Shown: positions 46,686 through 53,829 of the stretch, one piece after another
Numbering within the stretch: position 1 is the first letter of the stretch
Layout: every line of letters begins with the position of its first letter
Source of the DNA: Paenibacillus roseus
GTDB lineage: Bacteria; Bacillota; Bacilli; Paenibacillales; Paenibacillaceae
DNA length: 64,000 bases
Assembly (NCBI RefSeq): GCF_016424485.1
Contig: NZ_JAELUP010000013.1
Span: forward strand, 62,001 to 126,000
Reading direction: 5' to 3'
Translations under genes and position numbers: made by a program
Notes under the pieces: generated by a model
The model's database searches: none
What the model was told of the DNA's origin: nothing
Seen by the model: only the letters and a program-made list of their open reading frames with translations

Positions 46686-47131
46686 TTGCTTCCAAACTCG
46701 GCAGTACATGTGCATCTAGGTTTTGGCATCGTAGATTCGCTTCTTTTATCTGTCCCTACATTCTACTTGCCCTTATTTTTTCTGTCCAACTTAGTGTAGC
46801 CGGTCCAATCCACTTCCTCCGTTGCAGGGGAAAAGAAAACGCTTGTCGAAGAAGTGGCATATGAACCCTTTCAACGAACGACCCCACCCTGAAACAACAC
46901 CTGGTACAACAGCAGACTACCGAGTTGAGCACCGGCAAGCGGGCAGAAGTCATCTCCGACCTGCCGATATCATCACTGCGCCGATGCCATGGGCGGCTAT
47001 CCGGGCAGCTTGACCTCGCCATCGATCTGCTTAGATTCACTAGATGGCAGCGCCTAAGCTTTAAGCAGACGCCAGAGGAACGCAGCATTCAAAGGGACGA
47101 CCGACAACACTGGAAGCAAGACATTCCATAA
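46686..47131 (+). pseudogene. Possible decayed gene of unknown family
   Basis: Without an intact frame, but three plus-strand segments read as plausible protein in sequence. The first is hydrophobic (GFGIVDSLLLSVPTFYLPLF), ending at a TAG near 46797. The same frame then gives VAGEKKTLVEEVAYEPFQRT to a TGA at 46890-46892. In a shifted frame follows TLKQHLVQQQTTELSTGKRA to a stop at 47131. I do not recognise the family; coincidental open frames remain possible. Confidence 0.3.
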
Positions 47132-47165
47132 GGACAGCAACCTAGCGTGACGGGAGGTAGTTATC

Positions 47166-47633
47166 GTGATACGTTCTATTTTTTACTTATGGACTACATT
47201 TTCAAGTTACACTATTGGAATCGGACTATACATTTTTATTTTAAGATTTTTAGGGGAGCCGCTGGAGAGCTCGGAGGTGAATCGGCTTATATTTTGGACG
47301 TTGCTCACTTATCTTTGTATCATGCTTGGACTATTTTTATTGATTATTCTATTGCTTAAAAGTATAAATAGACACACGTTTTGGCTTCAAACGCTTCTAT
47401 TTATAATAGTTAGCTTTTTCCCAGCAAGTATTGCCCCTATTTTATCCGGATTCGGCATTATTTTTAACGTATCTTTTCTAGTGTCTAGTGAGGGATTGCT
47501 GTTTATTACGATGTTTGGAACAATGGCTGTACTGTTCTCTTATGGGCTATGGGTTGCGCAGAATCATAAGGGTAGACGAACATTTTGGGTTGTCTCAGCT
47601 AGTCTCATCTTTTTGATTATGTTTGTTAGATAA
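47166..47633 (+). CDS. Small integral membrane protein, unknown function
   Basis: 155 aa with four predicted membrane segments (about 12-32, 42-64, 72-95, 105-128 and possibly a fifth at the end). GTG start behind GGGAGG. No family motif recognised, few charges, a His-Lys-Gly-Arg-Arg loop before the last segment. Single gene with a strong terminator immediately after the stop. Confidence 0.75.
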   Translation: MIRSIFYLWTTFSSYTIGIGLYIFILRFLGEPLESSEVNRLIFWTLLTYLCIMLGLFLLIILLLKSINRHTFWLQTLLFIIVSFFPASIAPILSGFGIIFNVSFLVSSEGLLFITMFGTMAVLFSYGLWVAQNHKGRRTFWVVSASLIFLIMFVR

Positions 47634-47679
47634 AAGGGAAGCCATCCTGTTTATTCTTAGGATGGTTTCCCTTTTATCA
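47632..47679. terminator. Bidirectional terminator between convergent genes
   Basis: AAAAGGGAAGCCATCCT and AGGATGGTTTCCCTTTT form a 17-bp stem with one mismatch, serving the membrane protein (plus) and the DUF3238-like gene (minus). Confidence 0.93.
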
Positions 47680-47683
47680 TTAA

Positions 47684-48271
47684 TTATACAGTTCTATTCA
47701 CTGATTTTTCCATTGGAGGGAATAGGGATAGAATTGTGTCTCCGGTTTCGCGCGGATCATGCTTATAAATCGCAACAGGAGTTCCGCTGTTGATCCGTTT
47801 ATAAATCTCATGAGCAGGGTAGCCGTCATGATTGCCATTAACGGTTACTTTACCGTCACTACCAACAGTTACAGTGTAATCCCAATCGATTGCCGGAGCA
47901 TCTGTATTCAATGGATTCCCAACGCTTGCTCTGAGTTTAAATGTTGCTGATGTGCTGGTAATACTTGCGTTGGACATTGTTAAACCTTCTGTACTCGCAT
48001 GGCCATAGGCAGTACGTAGAACTTCTCCAGTTTTAATATCAAGTGTTCGTTCAGTAGTTGAACCAGTAGACTTGAAGTATTTAATTTCTTTGTTGCCGAA
48101 GTCGCAGACAATATGTTGCACAATCTTTGATAATTCAGGTTGATTTTCCGTATAGTATGTGAACTCGCGGTTATTTCCGTTATATTGAATGATGACTGCT
48201 GTTGTTCTCATATATTCAATCCAAGCCTGCGGAATGAAAGCTGCAAATCGTAATGTTACAATGTTTGCCAT
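47684..48271 (-). CDS. DUF3238-like protein
   Basis: 195 aa, no signal peptide. The start IVTLRFAAFIPQAWIEY and the sections NGNNREFTYYTEN and HDGYPAHEIYKRI fit DUF3238 proteins, found in Firmicutes and some insect-associated contexts; the function is unknown. ATG behind AAAGGAGG. The gene faces the split sigma pair across a 750-bp region that contains a LexA-like box and short frames, so a shared prophage-like or stress-related origin is conceivable but unproven. Confidence 0.65.
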   Translation of the reverse strand: MANIVTLRFAAFIPQAWIEYMRTTAVIIQYNGNNREFTYYTENQPELSKIVQHIVCDFGNKEIKYFKSTGSTTERTLDIKTGEVLRTAYGHASTEGLTMSNASITSTSATFKLRASVGNPLNTDAPAIDWDYTVTVGSDGKVTVNGNHDGYPAHEIYKRINSGTPVAIYKHDPRETGDTILSLFPPMEKSVNRTV

Positions 48272-48418
48272 TATAATTACCTCCTTTTATTTTAAGATGC
48301 TGTGATCTCTTCCCGGGTTGCGGAGATCACTCATCCTTTACACTTAAGTAGGTAATTTCAAAGGGGAAATACAACCTCAAACGAAAAATAATTTTAAGAA
48401 CGATTACAGGGCAGGGAA

Positions 48419-48471
48419 AACGAAACGTGAAAAACGTACGTTTCCTTAGCGTACATTTTTCGCGTTTCGTT
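48419..48471. repeat. Long inverted repeat (22-bp arms)
   Basis: 48419-48440 pairs with 48450-48471 at 20 of 22 positions around a nine-base loop (arm core ACGAAACG-GAAAAA-GTACG). No T-run follows, and no gene ends nearby in the right orientation, so it is not an obvious terminator. Confidence 0.8.
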
Positions 48472-48574
48472 GGCGGGACAAACTATTTGACAGAGACCGT
48501 TCACAGGCTGGCCTCCTCTCTCTTGGAAAGCCGAAAGTCATTGAACTCTGCGATTACAAAGTTCAGCAATTGAT

Positions 48575-48754
48575 TTATATTGTAGCCCCTCCATTTGTTG
48601 ATGAACTCGTAATACCAACTTCATTATACACTTCCGAGGTGCAATTTTCCCCGAAATTAGTCTCCCAACTCCACCAAACTCGGCAGGTATTTATAACGCT
48701 TGTAGCACCATTTCCGCATACGTATACCTTTCGATAATATGCCAAATTGTCCAC
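48575..48754 (-). CDS. Possible small protein (59 aa), coupled to upstream micro-ORF
   Basis: GTG start overlapping the stop of the preceding 34-codon frame (TAGTG). Composition is protein-like, with NTCRVWWSWETNFGENCTSE including two or three Cys and three Trp close together. No family recognised. GGGAG lies about 12 bases upstream. Too short to be sure. Confidence 0.35.
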   Translation of the reverse strand: MDNLAYYRKVYVCGNGATSVINTCRVWWSWETNFGENCTSEVYNEVGITSSSTNGGATI

Positions 48755-48858
48755 TATTTCTTCTCGCTCCCTTCTTTAATGATCTGAAGTAGTTCTACAA
48801 TTGTATTGTTCAAAGACTCGATTTTCTTTTCAAACAGGATCATTTGTGAGTCATCCAT
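48754..48858 (-). CDS. Possible micro-protein (34 aa), helical
   Basis: ATG at 48858 with AAAGG upstream; the product (QMILFEKKIESLNNTIVELL in its middle) has clear leucine/isoleucine heptads, so a short coiled coil. It lies divergently opposite the split sigma genes and shares their intergenic region with the LexA-like box. Confidence 0.4.
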   Translation of the reverse strand: MDDSQMILFEKKIESLNNTIVELLQIIKEGSEKK

Positions 48859-48923
48859 CCTTTTATACAGTACTGTGCAGATTAGATGAAACAATTACTA
48901 ATTTACAAACGTATAAATAAAAT

Positions 48924-48937
48924 AGAACATATGTTCC
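48924..48937. promoter_or_regulatory. LexA/DinR-type SOS box
   Basis: AGAACATATGTTCC contains the perfect palindrome GAACATATGTTC, matching 13 of 14 positions of the B. subtilis consensus CGAAC-N4-GTTYC type. It lies between the divergent micro-ORF and sigma genes, nine bases before the candidate -35 of the sigma operon. Confidence 0.7.
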
Positions 48938-48945
48938 TTTTTTGG

Positions 48946-48975
48946 TTGTGAAATCCACTTTCTCCCTCCTATATA
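48946..48975 (+). promoter_or_regulatory. Candidate promoter of the split sigma genes
   Basis: TTGTGA, 18 bases, TATATA, about 60 bases before the GTG start at 49036. Confidence 0.5.
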
Positions 48976-49035
48976 GGTGAGGATATATTTTTCTTGCCTG
49001 AAAAACTTTAAAATTCGACAATGGAGGGTCATACA

Positions 49036-49368
49036 GTGGAACCTACTATCGATTTTTTCAGATCAGAACTATATCGGATAGCATGGAGAATGCAATATAA
49101 AGTGAGGGTTCAGCACAAGCACGAATGTAGCTATGTTCAGGAAATCACCCCTTCTACAAGTTTCACTGAACAGGCAGATAACCGTTTGTTGTTAGAGAGC
49201 CTTTTTAAATCGATGCCTGCTCACATCGGTAAACAAATCATCCTAGATCTCTATATAAACGATAAAAGTGAAAAGCAAATTGCCCAAGAATTGAATATTA
49301 GTCAGCAGGCGGTGAACAAATGGAAACAGAAGATGCTCAATACACTGAACCAGAAGATGAGTTTCTAG
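49036..49368 (+). CDS. Sigma-70 family protein consisting of region 4 (split sigma, SigO-like partner)
   Basis: 110 aa from the GTG at 49036, seven bases after GGAGGG. The second half is a sigma region 4 helix-turn-helix (KQIILDLYINDKSEKQIAQE, then LNISQQAVNKWKQKML), which reads the -35 element. The first 45 residues show no region 2, so this protein alone cannot bind core polymerase and melt the -10 in the normal way. The next gene overlaps by 49 bases and encodes a small region-2-like protein; the pair resembles B. subtilis SigO/RsoA, a two-subunit sigma factor. The LexA-like box upstream suggests SOS control (inference). Confidence 0.75.
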   Translation: MEPTIDFFRSELYRIAWRMQYKVRVQHKHECSYVQEITPSTSFTEQADNRLLLESLFKSMPAHIGKQIILDLYINDKSEKQIAQELNISQQAVNKWKQKMLNTLNQKMSF

Positions 49369-49577
49369 AACTCCTTTCTCTAGCGAAAAAAAATGACAAG
49401 AACGCACTTTTAAAACTTCTCCACTTTTTCGAAGAAGATATGATTAGACTATGTCGATTTATACGAATGCCAGAAGAAGATGCTTTACAGACTATGACAT
49501 TGGAAATGATCGAAGTCTTCAAACGCCACGAAACTACCAAACTGGAAAACGCCCTATCGAATAAGTCGAGTCGCTAA
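49320..49577 (+). CDS. Small HTH_16/region-2-like protein (RsoA-like sigma partner)
   Basis: 85 aa. It starts at ATG 49320 inside the preceding gene, with GGCGGTGA a few bases upstream. The pattern EFLELLSLAKKNDKNALLKL, then a short acidic segment and LCRFIRMPEEDALQTMTLEM, is that of HTH_16/RsoA-type proteins that resemble sigma region 2 helices and bind the polymerase beta' clamp. Together with the region 4 protein it would form a complete split sigma factor. The 49-base overlap makes equal synthesis likely. No anti-sigma gene (RsiO type) is evident nearby. Confidence 0.7.
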   Translation: METEDAQYTEPEDEFLELLSLAKKNDKNALLKLLHFFEEDMIRLCRFIRMPEEDALQTMTLEMIEVFKRHETTKLENALSNKSSR

Positions 49578-50045
49578 ACGACTCATTCGAGGTGACATTC
49601 ATGTCTATTATCGTAATAAAAGTAACTGGATATTTCTTTTAAAGTGTTGTTCAGAACCCTAAAAGACAAGAGGGGGGCCATGCTCCGGCAGGAAGCCCCT
49701 CATACTGCTCACCAGTCTGAAAATGAGTCTGGTTGGCAATTTCAGTCTTGAACGATATACCGCGCAAGTGTTTCACCGCTATTACGGTGGCGCTGCTGGC
49801 GGTGTCAATGTCTATGTAAATGTCATCTTTCATTCAGAGAATAATAGAGAGAGAACGGTATATTTCAGGCAAAGCCATTGTTTAATATCAGGTGGCAGGA
49901 TGATCACAGACTTTTTGTGAGGAATATGGGCGGGGGTGAGAATCGATACCAGGAAGAATGAAGGTTTCGATAGAGGGGCAAATGTTTGAGAGCCGCGCTA
50001 CTGGTTTGCCCCTCTAATAATTAGGTTATCGTCGAAAAAGATGAG
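49578..50045. other. Intergenic region after split sigma genes
   Basis: No well-supported gene. Two overlapping opposite-strand frames (49651-49833 minus, 60 codons; 49723-49920 plus, 65 codons) both look moderately protein-like but lack ribosome sites. The minus one (DDIYIDIDTASSATVIAVKH) is the better candidate. A hairpin with perfect arms GAGGGGCAAA/TTTGCCCCTC lies at 49973-50014. Confidence 0.4.
49973..50014. terminator. Terminator-like hairpin
   Basis: Perfect 10-bp arms with a 22-base loop, 30 bases beyond the stop of the minus-strand PilZ gene. Probably its terminator; no long T-run. Confidence 0.55.
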
Positions 50046-50423
50046 CTACTTCACAACAATTCTCCCCTGACCCGCTAGCACGCGCATCTCCTTGTTGAAC
50101 CGTTCCTGGTCATCTGCTTTCGTTCCTAGATTCACGCCATAAAACCACTGACTGTCTTGCTTTCTATCCCAGCACAGCGTACCTTCCAATATTATAGGGT
50201 CCTCAGCAAGGATGAGATTCATCCTGATCCGAATCTCATTCGAATTAACCTGCAGACTCAATGGGAGCGAAATCTGGCAACCGTAGCGGCTGATGTCGAA
50301 CAATTCGGCAGGAATAGGCTTGGCGGGAGCCGGTGTTCCGTTCACACTCAGAATATAAATTTCTAGTGCGATCGGCTCCTTAAGCGTGTAACGGAAGGGC
50401 TCTTTTCTTTGATTAGTTGGCAT
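50046..50423 (-). CDS. PilZ domain protein, candidate c-di-GMP effector
   Basis: 125 aa from the ATG at 50423 behind GTGGAGG; the open frame extends further upstream without signals. PilZ marks are RKEPFRY near residue 6, corresponding to the RxxxR motif, and FDISRYGCQI, corresponding to (D/N)xSxxG. These bind cyclic di-GMP in family members. The domain makes up nearly the whole protein, so it would act by protein contact. Single gene. Confidence 0.75.
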   Translation of the reverse strand: MPTNQRKEPFRYTLKEPIALEIYILSVNGTPAPAKPIPAELFDISRYGCQISLPLSLQVNSNEIRIRMNLILAEDPIILEGTLCWDRKQDSQWFYGVNLGTKADDQERFNKEMRVLAGQGRIVVK

Positions 50424-50678
50424 GTTTACCTCCACTTCATTACGGAAAGTAACTCTGATAGGTTTTAATGGAAGTTCCCTGTCAAGTATAGCATAATCAT
50501 GCCAGGCACTAACCACTTCTTTCTTCCCTGTGCCTTGCTTGGTATAATGGTAGACATGAAACTACTTCCCGCGGGCGTTCCTCCAATGAACAAAGATTAA
50601 GTTCTTATACTGTCCATCCACCCGGGTAATTGGTTATACTGGAGAAGAGATTATTTTATGTAGAAGGCAGGTTCTGAG

Positions 50679-51398
50679 ATGGGTCGCAAATGGAATAATA
50701 TTAAAGAAAAGAAAGCATCCAAGGATGCCAATACAAGCCGGGTTTATGCCAAATTTGGCCTCGAAATCTATGTAGCGGCGCGCAAGGGTGAGCCGGACCC
50801 CGAATCCAACCGTGCGCTGAAGGTCGTGCTTGAGCGCGCTAAAACGTACAATGTGCCCAAAGCGATCATCGACCGCGCAATTGACAAAGCCAAAGGAAGT
50901 TCGGATGAGATCTATGAAGAGCTGCGCTATGAGGGCTTTGGCCCCAACGGCTCGATGATCATCGTGGATGCGCTGACCAATAACGTCAACCGTACTGCAT
51001 CGGCTGTCCGCGCCGCTTTTAGCAAAAACAACGGCAATATGGGCGTAAACGGCTCCGTTGCTTATATGTTTGACGCAACAGCGGTGATCGGTGTCGCTGA
51101 CAAAACGCTAGATGAGGTCATGGAGATTCTGCTGGAAGCGGATGTCGATGTGCGGGACATTGAGGAAGAGGACGACAACGTGCTGGTCTATGCCGAGCCG
51201 GATCAATTTCATGCGGTCCAAGAAGCGCTGCACCAAGCCGGCATCCATGAATTTACAGTGGCTGAACTGACGATGCTTGCACAGAATTATGTCACGCTGC
51301 CCGAGGAATCGGTGGCTTCATTCGAGAAGATTATCGACACGCTAGAGGACCTGGAGGATGTTCAGCAGGTGTACCACAACGTGGAATTTGCGGACTAG
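50679..51398 (+). CDS. yeeI: YebC/PmpR family protein (YeeI/YebC2 type)
   Basis: 239 aa. The start [20 protein letters not shown] is characteristic of the YeeI (YebC2) branch rather than classical YebC (which starts AGHSKW). Domain order is as in the family: helical N-terminal domain, then two alpha/beta domains ([20 protein letters not shown]). Long viewed as DNA-binding regulators, these proteins are now linked to relief of ribosome stalling at proline stretches, like mitochondrial TACO1. Monocistronic. Confidence 0.93.
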   Translation: MGRKWNNIKEKKASKDANTSRVYAKFGLEIYVAARKGEPDPESNRALKVVLERAKTYNVPKAIIDRAIDKAKGSSDEIYEELRYEGFGPNGSMIIVDALTNNVNRTASAVRAAFSKNNGNMGVNGSVAYMFDATAVIGVADKTLDEVMEILLEADVDVRDIEEEDDNVLVYAEPDQFHAVQEALHQAGIHEFTVAELTMLAQNYVTLPEESVASFEKIIDTLEDLEDVQQVYHNVEFAD

Positions 51399-51513
51399 CC
51401 TTTTATTTGCTTGAGAACCGTACCGTCACATGAGGCTGATCCATCATTGACTGTGCGGTTTTTTGCCATGCTTGTGTTTCGGTAGCTTATCTTTTAAAAA
51501 AGGAGTTGTCTTC

Positions 51514-51924
51514 TTGAATAAAAAAATACTCATTACTTCCTCACTCCTGGTCGTTATTTTAGTTGCCCTGTCATCTGTTTTGTACTTCAGTAAAGGAAAT
51601 TATATTTACTCAACAGAAACAGGAGGAAATATTTCCGCCGGGAACTATGATGAGAACGATAAGGTCTTGGAAAGTACGATCGAAGTAAACGATGAAAAAC
51701 TTAATCAGTTATTCGTATCCAGCTTTATAGATCTTAATCAAGGGGATTTGAAGTATGAGTTGTATGCCCCAAACGGTGCTTTAGTTTACGAGACCACAGT
51801 TACCCATAAAGAAGGTTTTAAAAACACAGTTGAACTTGAGCCCTTCTTGGGAGAATGGGTTGCAAAATATTATATAAACGAAACGACTAACGGTTCGTAC
51901 ACGCTTCGATTTGAAGGAAAATAG
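51514..51924 (+). CDS. Membrane-anchored small protein of unknown function
   Basis: 136 aa from TTG 51514 behind AAAGGAG; an earlier in-frame ATG (51463) lacks signals. One N-terminal membrane segment (residues 4-26), then a mostly beta extracytoplasmic domain (LKYELYAPNGALVYETTV, WVAKYYINETTNGSYTLRFE). No lipobox Cys. Family not recognised. Confidence 0.75.
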   Translation: MNKKILITSSLLVVILVALSSVLYFSKGNYIYSTETGGNISAGNYDENDKVLESTIEVNDEKLNQLFVSSFIDLNQGDLKYELYAPNGALVYETTVTHKEGFKNTVELEPFLGEWVAKYYINETTNGSYTLRFEGK

Positions 51925-52254
51925 GCTCCATGGTCAAATGGCGGATGTTGGCGGATGTCCAACACTTTAATGAGGGTTAGAAGCTATATTGCGGGGTACA
52001 TTGTGCGTATCAGATCTTCCAAGGAGGCAACCGTATCGAAAGCAGCTCCGAATACCGCAAGCTGTATACGTTACTCCTGCCTTACAAGCCATAGAATCTT
52101 GAAGCTCCAGGTTAAGGAATCCGCGGCACGATCACTTTAGATATGTTGGCTCCCCCCATGCCGCCAGGTCAACTTGATCGTGTTTTTTCCTGTGATCTTT
52201 AGCTTAATGGACGCCGCCGCTTAGACAACCGGGCATGGATGTTATCCCAGACAG
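51925..52254. other. Intergenic region before tautomerase gene
   Basis: No intact gene. On the minus strand 52112-52220 there is a possible remnant of a carbohydrate-binding module (separate entry). A 61-codon plus frame (51955-52140) is not convincing. Confidence 0.4.
52112..52220 (-). pseudogene. Possible C-terminal remnant of a CBM6/35-like domain
   Basis: Reading leftward, AAASIKLKITGKNTIKLTWR resembles the last strands of CBM6-type modules (compare the GH43 ending here, SDNTIKLTGGYGEIRVKGI). A shift of frame then gives GGANISKVIVPRIP and a stop, again matching the end of such modules. Two fragments in different frames suggest a decayed gene end. Low certainty because of length. Confidence 0.3.
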
Positions 52255-52284
52255 TTGACTATGATGATTATCATAATATACAAT
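52255..52284 (+). promoter_or_regulatory. Promoter with palindrome in spacer, upstream of tautomerase
   Basis: TTGACT, 18 bases, TACAAT. The spacer contains TATGAT-GATT-ATCATA (52260-52275), a palindrome that partly resembles Fur-family boxes (about 11 of 14 positions to the 7-1-7 form). An operator for a repressor is likely; the regulator cannot be named. Confidence 0.6.
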
Positions 52285-52326
52285 TATGATGAACGTATAC
52301 TTGATTCAAGAAGGAGAATAAAAACA

Positions 52327-52779
52327 ATGCCAATGATCGATGTGTATGCACCAGAAAACCTCTTCCCCGCAGATGCAGACAGCGAACTGGGAACCGCCTT
52401 GGCTCAAGCCGTGCTTAGAGCAGAAGGCGTCGCTTCGCCTGGTCCATTTCATCTGGACAATACGGCAGTATTTATTCATCGGTTAAAATCAACAGCTATT
52501 CACACTGGAAGCACTAACTCTGCGAACAATGTGCGCATTCAAATTATTACACCACCCGGCTCACTTAACCGGGAAGGACAACGACAAATTACGAAGGAAG
52601 CGACAGAAATTGTAACGCGTATTTCTGGAGATGACACCCTCGCCAAACGCACCTGGGTCATTTTGACCGAAGCTGCCGAAGGTGGTTGGGGCATACAGGG
52701 AACCGCTTTTGGAATCGAAGAATTTACGGCTCTGGCCGCTCAGGCAGCCGCTGCCAAAGCCGCTCAGGAAAAAAATTAA
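52327..52779 (+). CDS. Tautomerase family protein (4-oxalocrotonate tautomerase-like)
   Basis: 150 aa. The start at ATG 52327 behind AAGGAG places Pro directly after Met (MPMIDVYAPE), as required for the catalytic N-terminal proline of the tautomerase superfamily. Length of about 150 suggests a duplicated or fused pair of beta-alpha-beta units. The central part contains TRISGDDTLAKRTWVILTE, like the second strand-helix unit. The substrate is unknown. It converges with a TetR regulator across a shared terminator. Confidence 0.85.
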   Translation: MPMIDVYAPENLFPADADSELGTALAQAVLRAEGVASPGPFHLDNTAVFIHRLKSTAIHTGSTNSANNVRIQIITPPGSLNREGQRQITKEATEIVTRISGDDTLAKRTWVILTEAAEGGWGIQGTAFGIEEFTALAAQAAAAKAAQEKN

Positions 52780-52799
52780 GAACCATCTAGTAAAACACG

Positions 52800-52858
52800 A
52801 CTAGGCCTGTATCTGCATATTCCGTTACGGAGGCGCAGATAACAGGCCTAGTTGTTTT
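52800..52858. terminator. Bidirectional terminator between tautomerase and TetR genes
   Basis: ACTAGGCCTGT and ACAGGCCTAGT arms continue into GCAGAT/ATCTGC pairing; T-rich end on the plus strand. Confidence 0.9.
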
Positions 52859-52917
52859 AAGCAGGACAGTTGGTTGAGGTTGAGTACGGCTGGAGAATCT
52901 TGTGTGGCAGTGAGGTC

Positions 52918-53496
52918 TTACATCATTTGGGATTGCGTAGCAGATGCGTTCCTGACCATTACAAGCAATTGCTCTGCCACAATATTAAAGGTATCGAACG
53001 ACTTCTGCGCCTTGCTGATGGCTACCGCGCCCTCGCAAGACGAAATGATGACATTTGCAAGCCCCCTCGCGCTGTCTGAGCCAACTCCACCCGCGGCCAG
53101 CAATGCCGTCAGCCGTTCAACCCATTGCCGAAATACAGATGCCGCTCGGTCAAGCAAATCCGAAGATTCCGCTCCTATTGTTACTGCAAGCACCGAGCAA
53201 CCCATTTCGAAATTCGATTGGCTTAGCAGCATTCGCCATAGTGAAATAAACTGTCCAGCAACGGTCTCCGCAGGTTCGCCTTCAAGGTTGTTCAGAAAGT
53301 TCAGAGCGTGATTCCCCGCCAGTTCGAGCGCCTCACCTATAATTTGTTCTTTCCCCTGAGGAAAATGATGATAGATGGAGCCTCTTGGCGCGCCTGTTGC
53401 CTTCATTATTTCATTCAATGAAGCCGCATGCGCTCCCCGCTCGCCCAGAAGCTTTACAGCGCCTTCAATCATTCGTTCTCGAGAATTGAGAGTCAT
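52918..53496 (-). CDS. TetR/AcrR family regulator, LmrA/YxaF type
   Basis: 192 aa. N-terminal HTH (residues 5-50: GERGAHAASLNEIMKATGAP, then RGSIYHHFPQGKEQI) and a C-terminal domain as in LmrA/YxaF (FEMGCSVLAVTIGAES near 97). These repress efflux or quinone-type detoxification genes and themselves. ATG behind GGGAGG. A tandem TATAACGTA repeat in the 5' leader is a good candidate autoregulatory site. Whether it also controls the convergent tautomerase is unknown. Confidence 0.9.
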   Translation of the reverse strand: MTLNSRERMIEGAVKLLGERGAHAASLNEIMKATGAPRGSIYHHFPQGKEQIIGEALELAGNHALNFLNNLEGEPAETVAGQFISLWRMLLSQSNFEMGCSVLAVTIGAESSDLLDRAASVFRQWVERLTALLAAGGVGSDSARGLANVIISSCEGAVAISKAQKSFDTFNIVAEQLLVMVRNASATQSQMM

Positions 53497-53512
53497 TTGT
53501 CACACCTCCCTT

Positions 53513-53530
53513 TATAACGTATATAACGTA
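53513..53530 (-). promoter_or_regulatory. Candidate TetR operator (tandem nonamers)
   Basis: Two identical adjacent nonamers TATAACGTA; the middle also reads as the palindrome ACGT-ATATA-ACGT. Located between the extended -10 (TGTTATAAT on the minus strand near 53551-53559) and the ribosome site, where a bound dimer would block transcription. Confidence 0.55.
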
Positions 53531-53829
53531 TCTTTTTTTCCGTAATGTTAATTATAACAATTGTACAATCCAAAAGCGTAAACGTACAGTACAGGTTACG
53601 GCAGACACATTCCAAAATTCGACATTTTTCTGTTTGGATATCACAACTCTCGAAAAAAAGTCCTATTTAACGAAAAAAAATCCTATTTAAAAATTGGAAC
53701 CTGAATAATTATTCCAAACTCGCTGGCAATACCGTAATTTCCTACAAGAAGTAGTTGCATGCTTCATTCCGATATGGGAGTCCTCTGCCCTATAATTTAC
53801 TTGTATCACTTAGAAAGGGGCACCTTCGT
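53531..53829. other. Control region between TetR gene and sugar ABC operon
   Basis: No gene. Contains the TetR extended -10, a 20-bp tandem direct repeat (53651-53690), an inverted repeat TTGGAA/TTCCAA (53694-53717), and TATAAT (53791-53796) with a poor -35, suggesting activator-dependent transcription of the ABC operon. Confidence 0.55.
53651..53690 (+). repeat. 20-bp tandem direct repeat, candidate YesN-type activator site
   Basis: 53651-53670 and 53671-53690 are identical except one base (CGAAAAAAA-G/A-TCCTATTTAA). Repeat spacing of 20 bp equals about two helical turns, as expected for AraC-type response regulators binding as tandem monomers. It lies about 140-180 bp upstream of the permease start. 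Confidence 0.7.

Noticed and set aside
51955..52140. 61-codon plus-strand frame after the membrane-anchored protein gene
   Set aside because: Lacks a ribosome site and recognisable features; the opposite strand has a better, though degenerate, match to a carbohydrate-binding module end.
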